64,000 nt of DNA. Source: Paludibacter sp. GTDB taxonomy: Bacteria > Bacteroidota > Bacteroidia > Bacteroidales > Paludibacteraceae. The notes beneath the pieces were generated by a model. It worked only from the letters and a program-made list of their open reading frames with translations, ran no database searches and was not told the DNA's origin. A program made the position numbers and the translations under genes. Position 1 is the stretch's first letter; each line of letters opens with the position of its first letter. Shown here piece by piece: positions 36,639-47,600 of this stretch. Location: positions 25,883 through 89,882 of the forward strand of contig JAQUWU010000013.1 of NCBI GenBank assembly GCA_028692715.1, in the 5' to 3' direction.

Positions 36639-39149
36639 TTAATTTCGTTCAGAAACAGTAAACGTGAAAAAATTATTAATTTCATGTATTACAGCTTTAC
36701 TTGCTATTCGGTTACTTCTGTATGAGTTTTGTACTGAGCTACCTGTAGGCTTACCTCTTTGAATACGTAAAGTAGTAGTTGTACCTAACCCGGCATTAAT
36801 GGCGATCATACCTGCAGATTTCACATTAAGTGGTGTGAGTAGTAACAATCCACTGGAATTCTTTTTTACTGATATTAAAGTTGATTGGTTAACTAATCCC
36901 CATGGTTCATCTGTAATTTTCAGAAGTGTAGGCATTGGGATACTATCCGGCATATCAATATTAACAGGATATAGATAATTTAAACCATCATCTGGAAATA
37001 CCCTGCCGACTAAGATATGAGCATTTACAAATTTTGTAGCTTGCGCCAAATAATTGATTTTGTCAGAAGTTATAGAATCTAAAGGCATTATATATCCTTT
37101 GTTTTTAGCTTCGGTCATAGCAGTATTGTTAGGCATCAAGATTGTATAATAGTTTTCAGATTTTATACCCGCTAAAGTATTATCCGCAGAACTTTTAAGA
37201 CAACGTTCCAAATAATCAACAAATGTTTTTACATTCGGATTTTCCGTACGAGCCCGATCTATATAGGACCACAAATCCTTTTCAGATACTATTGTTGCTG
37301 AATTACGTGAAGCATATTCTAACATTTTATCAACATTGAAAGCTTGACCGTTATTAAAATTGTCGTTTACTTTCGTGAAATTCACATACGATCCATCCTC
37401 AATATTACCTGCAGCCTGCATTCCAATACCACTTTTGTATCGTACCATATCTCCACTTAAACTTGTTAGAAATGACCAACTTTCATATTGAGTAATTTTT
37501 GGCAGCTGGTCAAAGTCTTGAATATTTGCATTAATTTCACCGCTAGAAGATTGTACTTTAAGTTGCCCGGGAAAAATATGTAATTGCATTAAACGTTTCA
37601 AACGGGTATCAGCATTTGCAACTGAATTGCTAAAAGTATTATTCTCCCCCGAATAATTAAAGCCATCCTGTTTTAGTAATTCATCTGAAAAATTAAGAAT
37701 TGTATACCTTTGATTAGGATTATCATTTAATATACTTTTCATTAAATCTTCACGTAATCCGTTACTAAAATATTTTAAATAGGCTGTATTCAACCAACTG
37801 TGAGTAGGATTTAATAGAATTTCTGAATATACGGTTTCAAAAAAACGGCTTTTAACAATATGATCAATTAAATAAACAAAACCATTACTTGCCATCCTTT
37901 TTTCAATAATTCCGTCCTGTGAAAATGTATTACCAGTACTTCCTGCACCATTTAAATATTCACCAGTAAAGTTTTTTGTTTTTTGATAATGAGTACCCCA
38001 AACCAACTCTTTTGCCATATGCGTATTAATTAAAGTTGATATAACCTCCAATGGTAGTTGTTCACGACTTGAATAATACTTTAATAATTTTGTTTTAATA
38101 TATTGCTCCAAAATATCGTTTTGAGGAACAAATAAAGTATATCCTAAACTCTCAGAATCATATACGTTTTCAGCTTTAATATTCTCAGTTAGTGGAGAAA
38201 AAGCCAATTTGACAGTTGCATTATTTGAATAACTTTTAACAAACACTTTATCCAGATTTTCCTTTGGCAACATCAACCGTAAGGTTTGTAGCACCTCATT
38301 AGGTAATTCTTCATATTTTTTGAATGCAAAAACGCCTGGTGCTGTTTGGAAATCTAACAGATTATTGAATCCCACAAATTGTGGCTCATTGATAATTTCA
38401 TCTATATTCTTTTTAGGTTCGTTAACTGTTGATACTTCATATATAACTCCGTTTTCACTAATTAAATCTTCATTTATTATTGTTCCTCCATCAACATTTT
38501 TTCCTGTATATACAGAGTTTGGATAAAATGTCAGATAATCACTCTCTGCATTAAGGGAGTTTGTGTTGAAGTATTTATCTGTAAAAACAGGCAGGTATTT
38601 ATAATTCTGCTTGGTCAATAATGTTTGATATTCTTTTACGGTAGTTTCATAGCTTCCTTCAAGAGGTTCGTCGAAAGTCCAGAGATAATTAAATTCCGGA
38701 TCTTTATATGGCATAGAATAATATACCGTTTTACGTTTATATGCTCCTGCAACATAACTATTGGATGATATTTTATCAGATAAATGATCACTTGTCCATT
38801 TGCCATACACAATAGAATATGCTACAATTTTATTTAAATATACAGTCGGAATATCATTAATTGAATCATATCCTTTTTCAGCGAGCCAATTTTCAAATGC
38901 TTCGTCATTTGGTGCAAAAACAGTATATAAGCCTGCACCATCTAAAATATCTGCATACTCTGTATTATCTACACATTGTAAATAATAATTAAATCTTCCT
39001 TCATTTTTTAACACCTTGTAAATTGAGAGTTCTTTCCATTCTGGTCGATCATAATAGGAATTTTGGTCATTACAACCAATGCTGATAAAAATAAAAAACA
39101 TGACAGAGACAGTCATGATATTTATTTTATAAGATTTAAACTTTGCCAT
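36639..39149 (-). CDS. Large multi-FAS1 lipoprotein, first gene of the PUL
   Basis: 836 residues, lipoprotein Cys26 (FISIGCNDQN). About four FAS1-like modules are visible: YTVFAPNDEAFENWL (~95), YTLFVPQNDILEQY (~335), YTILNFSDELLKQDGF (~500) and YTILMPNNTAMTEA (~675), several ending in a VIYEV/FVYLIDHIV-type strand. Being first after the HTCS-facing promoter, it should be among the most strongly expressed genes of the locus. FAS1 repeats suggest surface adhesion or glycan binding. It is unusual for such a protein to precede the SusC gene. Function inferred from domain and position only. Confidence 0.78.
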   Translation of the reverse strand: MAKFKSYKINIMTVSVMFFIFISIGCNDQNSYYDRPEWKELSIYKVLKNEGRFNYYLQCVDNTEYADILDGAGLYTVFAPNDEAFENWLAEKGYDSINDIPTVYLNKIVAYSIVYGKWTSDHLSDKISSNSYVAGAYKRKTVYYSMPYKDPEFNYLWTFDEPLEGSYETTVKEYQTLLTKQNYKYLPVFTDKYFNTNSLNAESDYLTFYPNSVYTGKNVDGGTIINEDLISENGVIYEVSTVNEPKKNIDEIINEPQFVGFNNLLDFQTAPGVFAFKKYEELPNEVLQTLRLMLPKENLDKVFVKSYSNNATVKLAFSPLTENIKAENVYDSESLGYTLFVPQNDILEQYIKTKLLKYYSSREQLPLEVISTLINTHMAKELVWGTHYQKTKNFTGEYLNGAGSTGNTFSQDGIIEKRMASNGFVYLIDHIVKSRFFETVYSEILLNPTHSWLNTAYLKYFSNGLREDLMKSILNDNPNQRYTILNFSDELLKQDGFNYSGENNTFSNSVANADTRLKRLMQLHIFPGQLKVQSSSGEINANIQDFDQLPKITQYESWSFLTSLSGDMVRYKSGIGMQAAGNIEDGSYVNFTKVNDNFNNGQAFNVDKMLEYASRNSATIVSEKDLWSYIDRARTENPNVKTFVDYLERCLKSSADNTLAGIKSENYYTILMPNNTAMTEAKNKGYIMPLDSITSDKINYLAQATKFVNAHILVGRVFPDDGLNYLYPVNIDMPDSIPMPTLLKITDEPWGLVNQSTLISVKKNSSGLLLLTPLNVKSAGMIAINAGLGTTTTLRIQRGKPTGSSVQNSYRSNRIASKAVIHEINNFFTFTVSERN

Positions 39150-39173
39150 GAATTTTGTATGAATTTTAGTGAT

Positions 39174-39202
39174 GCAAAGTAAAGATTATTGAAGTCGACA
39201 AA
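39174..39202 (-). promoter_or_regulatory. Candidate promoter of the main PUL operon
   Basis: On the minus strand TACTTTGC (39174-39181) resembles the Bacteroidota -7 element (one base short of TAnnTTTG), with TTTG (39199-39202) 17 bases upstream as a -33 element. It lies 25-53 bases before the start of the first FAS1 gene. Confidence 0.4.
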
Positions 39203-39308
39203 AAAGGACATTTGTACAAATCATAGGATAAAAGTTCAGCCACTAAAATTCTTTTATTTAAAAGATATAATAAAATTTTACATTTAATTTATTTGGTTTA
39301 AATTGTTG

Positions 39309-39358
39309 ATTTACATTGTGTAAATTACAAATATAATTAGTAAAATATTGTATCTTTG
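39309..39358 (+). promoter_or_regulatory. Dyad and -7 element upstream of the HTCS gene
   Basis: A perfect palindrome ATTTACA-TTG-TGTAAAT (39309-39325) lies 60 bases before the start codon, and TATCTTTG (39351-39358) matches the -7 consensus TAnnTTTG. No clear -33 element is seen. The dyad could be an operator shared with the divergent PUL promoter. Confidence 0.45.
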
Positions 39359-39384
39359 TTTCATAAATTTAAAACTAATATTCA

Positions 39385-42300
39385 ATGAGGAAATATTTTT
39401 TCTTGCTACTACTTTATTTTATTATCCCTTTATTACAATTACAAGCGATTGATTTAAACTCAACCTTTTTTACAACAAATGATGGTCTGGGAAACAATTT
39501 TACAAGACATATATTTCAGGACAGCAAAGGCTTTTTGTGGTTTAGTACACTTAATGGCTTAACCAGATACGATGGACATACTTTTTTAAATTTTCAACCA
39601 AAGAAAGGCAATGAAATCTCTCTGGCGGATCATCACGTAAGAGAGGTAGATGAGGATAAAAATCATTTCTTGTGGATTAGAATTTCTCCAGAGTTTTTCA
39701 GCTGCTATGACATGAAAAATGAATGTTTCGTTGATTTTACAGGAAATGGAGAATATAAAGAAAAATTTTCCCATCGTATGGAAGCAATAAACGGAGATAC
39801 TTGGTTATGGGAGTCGAATGGCGGTTGTAGAAAAATAAGTTATGTAAATGGAAAATTTTATTCTACACTTTTCAACGTTGACAACAAAAAATTACCATCA
39901 AACAATGTGCGTCAAATTAAGGAAGACAAAAAAAACAATATATGGATTTGCACAGACAAAGGAGTTGTAAAGATCACAAAGAATTATTCAACTATTTTTA
40001 AGAATGACATTTACATAGAAGATATTACATTTTATAGCGATAAAATATTTCTATTATCAAAAAATACCACAATATACAAATTAATTGAAAGGAGAAAGAT
40101 ATTTGAATTTATAATGCAGTTAGATTCAAATATTCAATCACCTCAAACAACATCAAATTTCATAAATAAAGATAACTGGATTGTAATAACTCCGCAAAAA
40201 GGAAGTGTTTTCAATATGATAACAGAAAAGATTACAGTAAGTGATTTTTTCAACTTACCAAATGGTCAAATTAGCAAGGATAAAAAAGGAAATATTTGTT
40301 TTTACAACGACAAAGGAATTGTCAGATATCTAAATTCAGAAAATGGGAAAGTAAAGGAATTTCACATTCCCATCAAAGACATGGTCGTAAACAACTGGTG
40401 TAGAACAATTAAAGATTCGAAAGGGTGGGTATGGTTTGTTACATTTGGAAACGGACTCTATATTTACAATCCTGTAAAAGATGACATTATTCATTTTGAA
40501 TGTAAAATAGGTGATGAAAATTACATTAGTTCTAATTCACTTGCATATATTATTGAAGACCGTTCCGGAGGTATTTGGATTTCAACGGAATCTGCAGGTT
40601 TGACTCATATAGATGATAGTGAGGTAAATATATCCTATCTTTTTCCAGAGAATATACAATTAATGAATAATTCAAATTCTGTTAGATTAATTCATCCTAA
40701 GAGAAATGGAGAAATATGGATTGGAAATCGTGCTGGGGATCTGTATCGTTACGACTCAAAATTGGATAGACAATTAGAGAAAAAACATTATGAATCAAGT
40801 ATCTATTCTATATTTGAAGAAAAAAATGATAAAGTCTGGTATGGAAGTAGAGGAAATGGATTATTGATTGATAAAATAAATATCACAAGAGGCTCTGATT
40901 CAACATCACTCCCATCAGAAAAAATATCAGTTATTTTTTCTGATTTTAAAAATCGAAAATGGATAGGAACTTTTACAGGAGCATTATCACTGGTTAACGA
41001 ACAAAAAGGTAAATTGAGTTTTCGTCATTTTTTTATAGATAAAGTTGAAGGAATTAGTTTCCGTTCAATTATTAGCGATAAAAACAACTGGATGTGGGTT
41101 GGAACTGACGACGGTTTAATTGTGTTTCATCCTGATTCTTTGATTTCATCACCAGAAAATTATTATCAATATAATTTTGATAATAATAAGTTACTAGCAC
41201 AAAGAGTTAAACATGTATTCCTAGATAGCAAAAACAGAGTCTGGTTGGGAACAATGGGAGGGGGCTTAAGTATGTGTCAGGCTAGCAATAATTACAATAA
41301 ACTTAGTTTTACTCACTATACAACAAATCAGGGATTATCTAATAATGTGGTTCAGTCAATAATCGAGGATGAATATGGTAAAATTTGGATTGCTACCGAA
41401 TATGGATTGTCCAGGTTCTCTCCTAAAACAAATTCATTTGAAAATTTTTTCTTTTCTAAATTATTACTTGGTAATGTTTATAATGAAAATAGTGTATTAC
41501 GTCTGTCGGACAATCGACTTGTTTTTGGCACTTACCATGGAGCGCTTATAATTGACCCACTAAAAATTAAATATCCGGATACTATACAAAACATAACATT
41601 TACTGATTTGAAGGTAAATGGAATTTCGATGAAACCAAATGATAATGATTCACCATTATATCAATCTATGGCGTATTCTGACGAAATTGAGTTAAATTAC
41701 GATCAGAATTCTTTTTCAATAGAATTTTCTACATTTGATTTTTCAAATGCTAAAAATTCAAAATATATTTACAAGTTAGAACCTTATGATACAGAATGGA
41801 GCACACCATCATCTTTAAACTTCGCCGTATATAAAAAGTTACCTCCTGGTAAATATCATCTAAAAGTTAAAGCAAGTAATTCGGCAGGTATTTGGTGTAA
41901 AACAGAAGCTAACCTTGAGGTTAAAATTACCCCCCCATTTTGGGCAACTTCGTTAGCATATATTATTTATTTTATATTAACTGTTATCATTGCGTTAATA
42001 TCCTTTCGTGTTTTAATGAACTTTTATAACTTGCGTAACAGATTAAAACTGGAACAACAATTAACAGATTATAAACTTAAGTTTTTTACTAATATTTCTC
42101 ATGAATTCCGAACACCATTAACCTTAATAAATGGAGCTTTGGAAAAAATTGAAGATAATAACAAAACTTCAAAAGAGATAGATATTCCTGTTCAAATAAT
42201 GAAGAAAAGTACCAACCGCATGTTGAGACTGATTAACGAGCTTCTTGAATTCAGGAAAATGCAGCATAATAAACTTGTTCTTGCGTTGGAACAGTTGGAT

Positions 42301-43617
42301 GTCATAACTCTTTTTTACGATATATTTCATAGTTTTGAAGAAATTGCATATGATAAACAAATCAGTTACCGTTTCGAATCCTCTACACAACATTATAACA
42401 TGTTTATTGACAAAGAAAAGGCTGATAAAATAGTTTATAATTTACTTTCCAATGCATTAAAATACACACCTGCTAAAGGAAATATCTTATTTTCAGTTGA
42501 TGTAGATGAAGAGATTAATTTACTGACAATAAAAATATCAGATTCTGGAGTTGGAATTCCTCTTGATAAACAAGGCGAACTATTTTCGAGATTTATGCAA
42601 AGTAGTTTCTCAAACGACAGTGTTGGTATTGGTTTACACTTGACTCATGAACTTGTGACTGTTCATAAAGGAAAAATTACATACCTTGATCTTCCCACAG
42701 GAGGTTCTGAATTTATTGTAACCTTTCCGATTGATACTTCTGTTTATTCAGAAGAAGATTTTTTAAAAGAACAATTTTTACTGAACGCTGATAGTAATAT
42801 AGATATTTTAAGTAAAGAATCCTCTTCAGTTGAGCACTTAAGTGATAAAATACCAGCAAGAACAAAAAAAATATTGCTTATTGAGGATGATATTGATATA
42901 TGTAAATTTTTGAACAGTGAACTAAGCAACTATTTTGAAGTAGACACTGCCAATGATGGAATTACTGGCTTAGAAAAGGCTCAATCATTTGATGGAGATT
43001 TAATTATTTGTGATGTACTGATGCCGGGTATGAACGGCTTTGAAGTTACAAGACAACTGAAGTGTAATTTTGAGACCAGTCATATGCCAATCATTTTATT
43101 AACGGCAATGAGTTCGGCAGATCATCAATTAGAAGGCATTCAGGCAGGAGCTGATTCTTATATTACAAAACCATTTAGTCCAAAATATCTAATAACCAGA
43201 ATATTTAAATTAATCGAACAACGTGAGAATCTGCAAAAAAAATTCTCTCAATCGAAAGGAGTTAGTGCCTATCAAATCAATTTTACTGACAAAGACAAAG
43301 AGTTTATCGAATTGATACAACATGAAATAATGAATAACCTTACAAATACTGAATTTTCTGTTGACACATTGGCTGAGATATCAGGGATAAAAAGGACGAA
43401 TTTTTATAAAAAAATGAAAAGTATTACTGGGCATTCCCCAAATGAATTTATTAATGTAATACGAATGAAAAAAGCAGCTGAACTTTTGGCAACTTCTGAA
43501 CTGAATATTTCTGAAATTTCGTATGAAGTAGGTATAGAGGATCCATCTTACTTTATCAGATACTTTAAATCTCAATTTGGTAAAACACCGTTGCAATTCA
43601 GAAAAGACAAAGGATAA
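39385..43617 (+). CDS. Hybrid two-component system (HTCS) sensor-regulator
   Basis: 1410 residues in one chain. Signal peptide, then about 14 Reg_prop propeller repeats (DSKGFLWFSTLNGLTRYD and many similar), a Y_Y_Y domain (~770-845), one membrane helix (~856-878), histidine kinase (His906 in NISHEFRTPLTL), HATPase (DSGVGIPLDKQGELFSRF), receiver (Asp1210 in IICDVLMPGMNG) and C-terminal AraC-type HTH (EISYEVGIEDPSYFIRYFKSQFG). The periplasmic propeller senses an oligosaccharide and the HTH activates PUL promoters. It is transcribed away from the PUL at 39149 with a 235-base gap, so that operon is the most likely target. All phospho-transfer residues are intact. Confidence 0.95.
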   Translation: MRKYFFLLLLYFIIPLLQLQAIDLNSTFFTTNDGLGNNFTRHIFQDSKGFLWFSTLNGLTRYDGHTFLNFQPKKGNEISLADHHVREVDEDKNHFLWIRISPEFFSCYDMKNECFVDFTGNGEYKEKFSHRMEAINGDTWLWESNGGCRKISYVNGKFYSTLFNVDNKKLPSNNVRQIKEDKKNNIWICTDKGVVKITKNYSTIFKNDIYIEDITFYSDKIFLLSKNTTIYKLIERRKIFEFIMQLDSNIQSPQTTSNFINKDNWIVITPQKGSVFNMITEKITVSDFFNLPNGQISKDKKGNICFYNDKGIVRYLNSENGKVKEFHIPIKDMVVNNWCRTIKDSKGWVWFVTFGNGLYIYNPVKDDIIHFECKIGDENYISSNSLAYIIEDRSGGIWISTESAGLTHIDDSEVNISYLFPENIQLMNNSNSVRLIHPKRNGEIWIGNRAGDLYRYDSKLDRQLEKKHYESSIYSIFEEKNDKVWYGSRGNGLLIDKINITRGSDSTSLPSEKISVIFSDFKNRKWIGTFTGALSLVNEQKGKLSFRHFFIDKVEGISFRSIISDKNNWMWVGTDDGLIVFHPDSLISSPENYYQYNFDNNKLLAQRVKHVFLDSKNRVWLGTMGGGLSMCQASNNYNKLSFTHYTTNQGLSNNVVQSIIEDEYGKIWIATEYGLSRFSPKTNSFENFFFSKLLLGNVYNENSVLRLSDNRLVFGTYHGALIIDPLKIKYPDTIQNITFTDLKVNGISMKPNDNDSPLYQSMAYSDEIELNYDQNSFSIEFSTFDFSNAKNSKYIYKLEPYDTEWSTPSSLNFAVYKKLPPGKYHLKVKASNSAGIWCKTEANLEVKITPPFWATSLAYIIYFILTVIIALISFRVLMNFYNLRNRLKLEQQLTDYKLKFFTNISHEFRTPLTLINGALEKIEDNNKTSKEIDIPVQIMKKSTNRMLRLINELLEFRKMQHNKLVLALEQLDVITLFYDIFHSFEEIAYDKQISYRFESSTQHYNMFIDKEKADKIVYNLLSNALKYTPAKGNILFSVDVDEEINLLTIKISDSGVGIPLDKQGELFSRFMQSSFSNDSVGIGLHLTHELVTVHKGKITYLDLPTGGSEFIVTFPIDTSVYSEEDFLKEQFLLNADSNIDILSKESSSVEHLSDKIPARTKKILLIEDDIDICKFLNSELSNYFEVDTANDGITGLEKAQSFDGDLIICDVLMPGMNGFEVTRQLKCNFETSHMPIILLTAMSSADHQLEGIQAGADSYITKPFSPKYLITRIFKLIEQRENLQKKFSQSKGVSAYQINFTDKDKEFIELIQHEIMNNLTNTEFSVDTLAEISGIKRTNFYKKMKSITGHSPNEFINVIRMKKAAELLATSELNISEISYEVGIEDPSYFIRYFKSQFGKTPLQFRKDKG

Positions 43618-43649
43618 ATATTATCGAAATTAAGAAATTTATTAATGTG

Positions 43650-44471
43650 GTTGTTTAAAGTTGTCTAAGTAAAATAATACAAAAAGCTATTATATTGAGA
43701 GCTTTCCAGTGTGATTTTTTTGTTTCAAAACGAACCAAGATTGCTTTGAAAGCATATAGCCATGCATTAGTTCTTTCAATAACAAAGCGATTTTTATAAA
43801 GTAATTCGTCTATTAATGAAGCGTCATTTTTACCATAACGATTATTGTTGTCAATATTATCAATTATTTCGTATTTTAAATAAACAATTTCATAAAGCTT
43901 CAGTATCAAAACCAGCATCAACATTTAGAATAAGTCCATCAATACTATTTTCTGATTTTGTAATGATTCAGCCATGTCGTCGACTTTTTTTTCAAGTTCA
44001 AAGGCATCATTATGATTACCATAAATTCGATTATTATAAGCTATTGGTATCCCATTTACATTGGAAAGAATAAATATATTGTTTGTTTTACATTTCTTTT
44101 TTCATCGGAATACTATAACTTCACCACCACGATTGGAAGGTATATGTGTTCCTTATAATTGAACAGAAGACATATCAAGTAATGATTTGTATTTTTTTGA
44201 GTAAAGATTGCCAAAGCTGTTGCCAACTGCCATCTTTACACCATTTTTGAAAATGATAATAAACACTGTTCCAATTATATTTTATATCGAAAAATTGCTT
44301 CATTGGTAATTCTCTCCATTGACATCTTGTAATCAGTCTAAAAATAATAGCTTGAACGACTTGTTGAACTTTAACTTTTGTGTTGTTTCAAGAATTACCT
44401 AAAGACGGCAAAAAGCATAGTTCTCTTATATAATTTAACATTTATCATATCAGTTTTGTCTATAAAACAAC
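43650..44471 (-). mobile_element. Decayed IS5-type insertion element
   Basis: About 820 bases with a short inverted match at the ends (GTTGTTTAAA at 43650, AAAACAAC at 44464-44471) and a broken IS5/IS1031-type transposase inside. No clear target duplication was found, so the boundaries are approximate. It lies just beyond the HTCS gene. Confidence 0.6.
43655..44448 (-). pseudogene. Broken IS5-type transposase
   Basis: Reading the minus strand, pieces of one transposase appear in order but in different frames with stops between: LPSLGNS then a stop, NNTKVKVQQVVQAIIFRLI / CQWRELPMKQFF / WNSVYYHFQKWCKDGSWQQLW, a stop, GTHIPSNRGGE, a stop, KCKTNNIFILSNVNGIPIAYN / NHNDAFELEKK, a stop, and finally KNRFVIERTNAWLYAFKAI / FETKKSHWKALNIIAFC. 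These match the DUF4096 N-terminal part and DDE C-terminal part of IS5/IS1031-type enzymes. At least one TGA probably replaces a Trp codon. The gene cannot make a working enzyme. Confidence 0.85.
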
Positions 44472-44544
44472 GATTAAATATCATAATATCTGATATTTAA
44501 ACATATTATTCATCTTTATTTTAGTGCTTTAAACTACTTCAATA

Positions 44545-44583
44545 AAAAAACGAGAGTATTCATAAAGATTACCCTCGTTTTTT
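44545..44583 (-). terminator. Terminator of the T9SS surface-protein operon
   Basis: AAAAAACGAGAGTA (44545-44558) pairs with TACCCTCGTTTTTT (44570-44583) with one mismatch. The A run on the left becomes a U run on the minus strand, giving a standard terminator 18 bases past the stop at 44601. The shape also allows function on the plus strand. Confidence 0.85.
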
Positions 44584-44600
44584 GACTATTTAGTTAATTT

Positions 44601-47600
44601 TTATTTTATAACTATTTTTTCGATCTTCATTTCCCCATTAGTAAAAGTAGTCTTTTTGAAAATTATTTGTTGAAAATTACCTCTGTTAGGATTAAATTTA
44701 TTAGTTAATTTCAGTTTGACACCTCTTATATCAAAATATTCTACATTTAAAATATCTTTTGTACAGAGTAATGAATTTGTTGCAGATATATTTGTTACTT
44801 TCAATAATCCCTCCGAGTCAAGTTTAGTTATGTCCCATTGAAGTCCCACAGGTAAAACTGGTTGAATCTCAGTAAAACTACCCACGATTGAGTCAGTAGC
44901 TTGAAATAATTGAAACTCTTCACCACCTTTAAGTTCACCTCCTATATTTATAAGATTTAATGTACCTGATAGTTTAATGTAACGTGTAGCTGATATCATG
45001 TCTGAATTACTCTCTGAAGGATTAATTTCCATTGTAAGAACTGCATTGTCATCTAACTCAAGTGTTTTACCCACTTTCGTCACAGAACATTTTCCGCTTT
45101 CGGTACTTAAAGTAGCATTAGCGGCTACAGCAAGCGGTATACTATCATGTAATCCGCCTCCGGCAAATACTACTTTTCCGGCATCAACATGAAAATAGCC
45201 TTTGTAAAATGTGTGTTGTGCTGAAAGAGTCCATGTTCCACTTCCAACTTTTTCAACAAAAACACTATTCAAACTATCTTTACCCTGATATGCACGAATT
45301 ATTCCATTAAAAGTTGCATCAGTATTCAATCCTCCGATTTGGTAACGCATATCGCGGTTTGTAGCACTAATTCTATTATTTGTACCGTCGATAAACGAAC
45401 CAGTTTCGCCTGAAAGTTCACCTATTGTAAATAAATCACCATATGTTGTAGCACCTCTACCGAGTGCAACGCCACTTCCTAAATGAATTTTTTTAGTCGG
45501 ATTAGTACGACCAATTCCTAAACGGGATGTACCTCCCGTTAAATTACTTGCATTGAGGTGTAAATCAACCGGAAAAGTTGTACCATCAAAATTTACAAAG
45601 GTTTCTCCAGTGCTCTCTGCATTACCAATAGCAATGTTTAAAGTGGTTGCATTTTCAATTAAAGCATAATATTCTTTTGCAGCTACGGTATTAATAGAAA
45701 TTTCAGTTGAACCATCTAATGTCGATATTGGTAACTTATTTGAAGCTTCCCCCATATTTGTATTTGTATTCCAAACAAGTTTTGTATTATCAGCCATTCT
45801 GAGTTTTTTCGCTGCTGCTGCATTCTTGAGTTCTACTATACCTCCACTTACCTGAATACCACCTTCCAAATGATTCTTAATATTTAATGTGACTTGGTCA
45901 GTACTCGTAAGGTCAACATTAAATGTTCCAAAACCACTTAATTCTCCTGAACCGGCAAATTCATAGCCGGGTGCATTTACAGTAGCCGTTCCATCAATAT
46001 ATGCATTCATGGCAAGATTAACAGTTGTGTTTCCTGCTAAATTATTAAAAAGCACACTGTTACCCGTTTGATATGCAGTTGGAGAGTCGTTAATTAAAAA
46101 GTTCTTCTCTGTTTCGTTCCAGTTATTGTTGATTACACCTGACCAAACGTAAGTTCCATTAACAATAGGTGATTTTATATATATTAAGACTAATGTAGTA
46201 TCACCTTCAAGTAAACTGATTCCTGATGGTAAAATTGGATTTAGCGTATAATAACTATCAGTTACAACAGAAGCCTTTTGGCTGGATGTTGTAATGAATG
46301 AATCACCTTCAAATAAATTTGAAAAAACTTCATCAGGTTTAATCGTTTTATTATCCTCATCTTGAAATCTTACTGTAACAGTACATGCATATTTTTTATT
46401 GTAAAGCAAAACCAATGTACTATCTCCGACTATATTATCAATACCAGTCATTGTTGTATAATCCGGCGTATAGTAATAATTTCCTACACGCATAGTATCA
46501 GACAGTGTAACCGGAATAGTAAATTTGCTTCCGACTTGTAAATTTGCAAAAACAGAGTCTTGTTTAAAGAATGTTCCATGTTGATCTATGAATCGTAACT
46601 TAACACTGGCGGTTGAAACTTTATTAAACTTAAGGTTTAAAGTAGTATTACCTACAATACTATCAATGGTTGTAACAGAATTTACTGCATCAAAAATGTA
46701 ATCGAACCCATTAATGCGTTCTGTTTTCAGTAAATTTGCAGGTACAATAAAGCGTGTTCCGATTTGTTGACCTGTAAAAATGCTATCAACCTTGAAATAT
46801 TCTCCATTCTGATCCTGAAATTTCAAGGAAACATCGGCAAGTCCGAGCGATTCACGTATTCTGTAAATTTTGAAATTATCCAGTTGGGGACGCCATTTAC
46901 TTGCATTACTTCCTGAATATTTAAACCTAAGTTCAAATTCAGATAACATTCCTGCAGTATTGTTGTGAAAAGACAATGAATAATTCTCGTATTTTGCAGT
47001 ATTATTATGAATAACTAAGGTGTCAATTTTCTTAGAATTAAAGTTTAAAACTGCATGAATATGAACCCATTGATTTGTTCTTGCAAATGACCCAGTTCCC
47101 GAAGTTGGTATAATTGAAGTTGCTGCAGCATCTGGTACATCAACAATAGTATTATTTAGATTTAATAAATGTAAATAACTTCCCGTACTACCCGGATCAT
47201 CTTTTGCAACATTAAATCCTAAAATAATATTACCATCAGTATCTTTAAAATAGATATATCCTCCATTTCCACTGGCATAGAGTGATTGTCCATTATTCAC
47301 TTGCCAATCAAAATCTAACCAAAGTCTTCCCTGGCTGTCTAATTTCAAACCTTCAAGAGTTTTTACACCACTTATAGATGCACTAACTGAACCACCGTAG
47401 GTGTCAAGTGATTTACCGTATATAATTCCTGCAATTTGTCCAGTAGCTGCGTTGGCACATTTTGAATTTGTACCAAAGTTTCCAGATAAACCCCAGTTGA
47501 AAACCGAACCGGCAACCCCGGTTTCAAAATTCTCATTAATAGCATAATCGTTGAAATATGTTTGTGCATTTACAAGTTGTATACTATAAAATAATATTGC

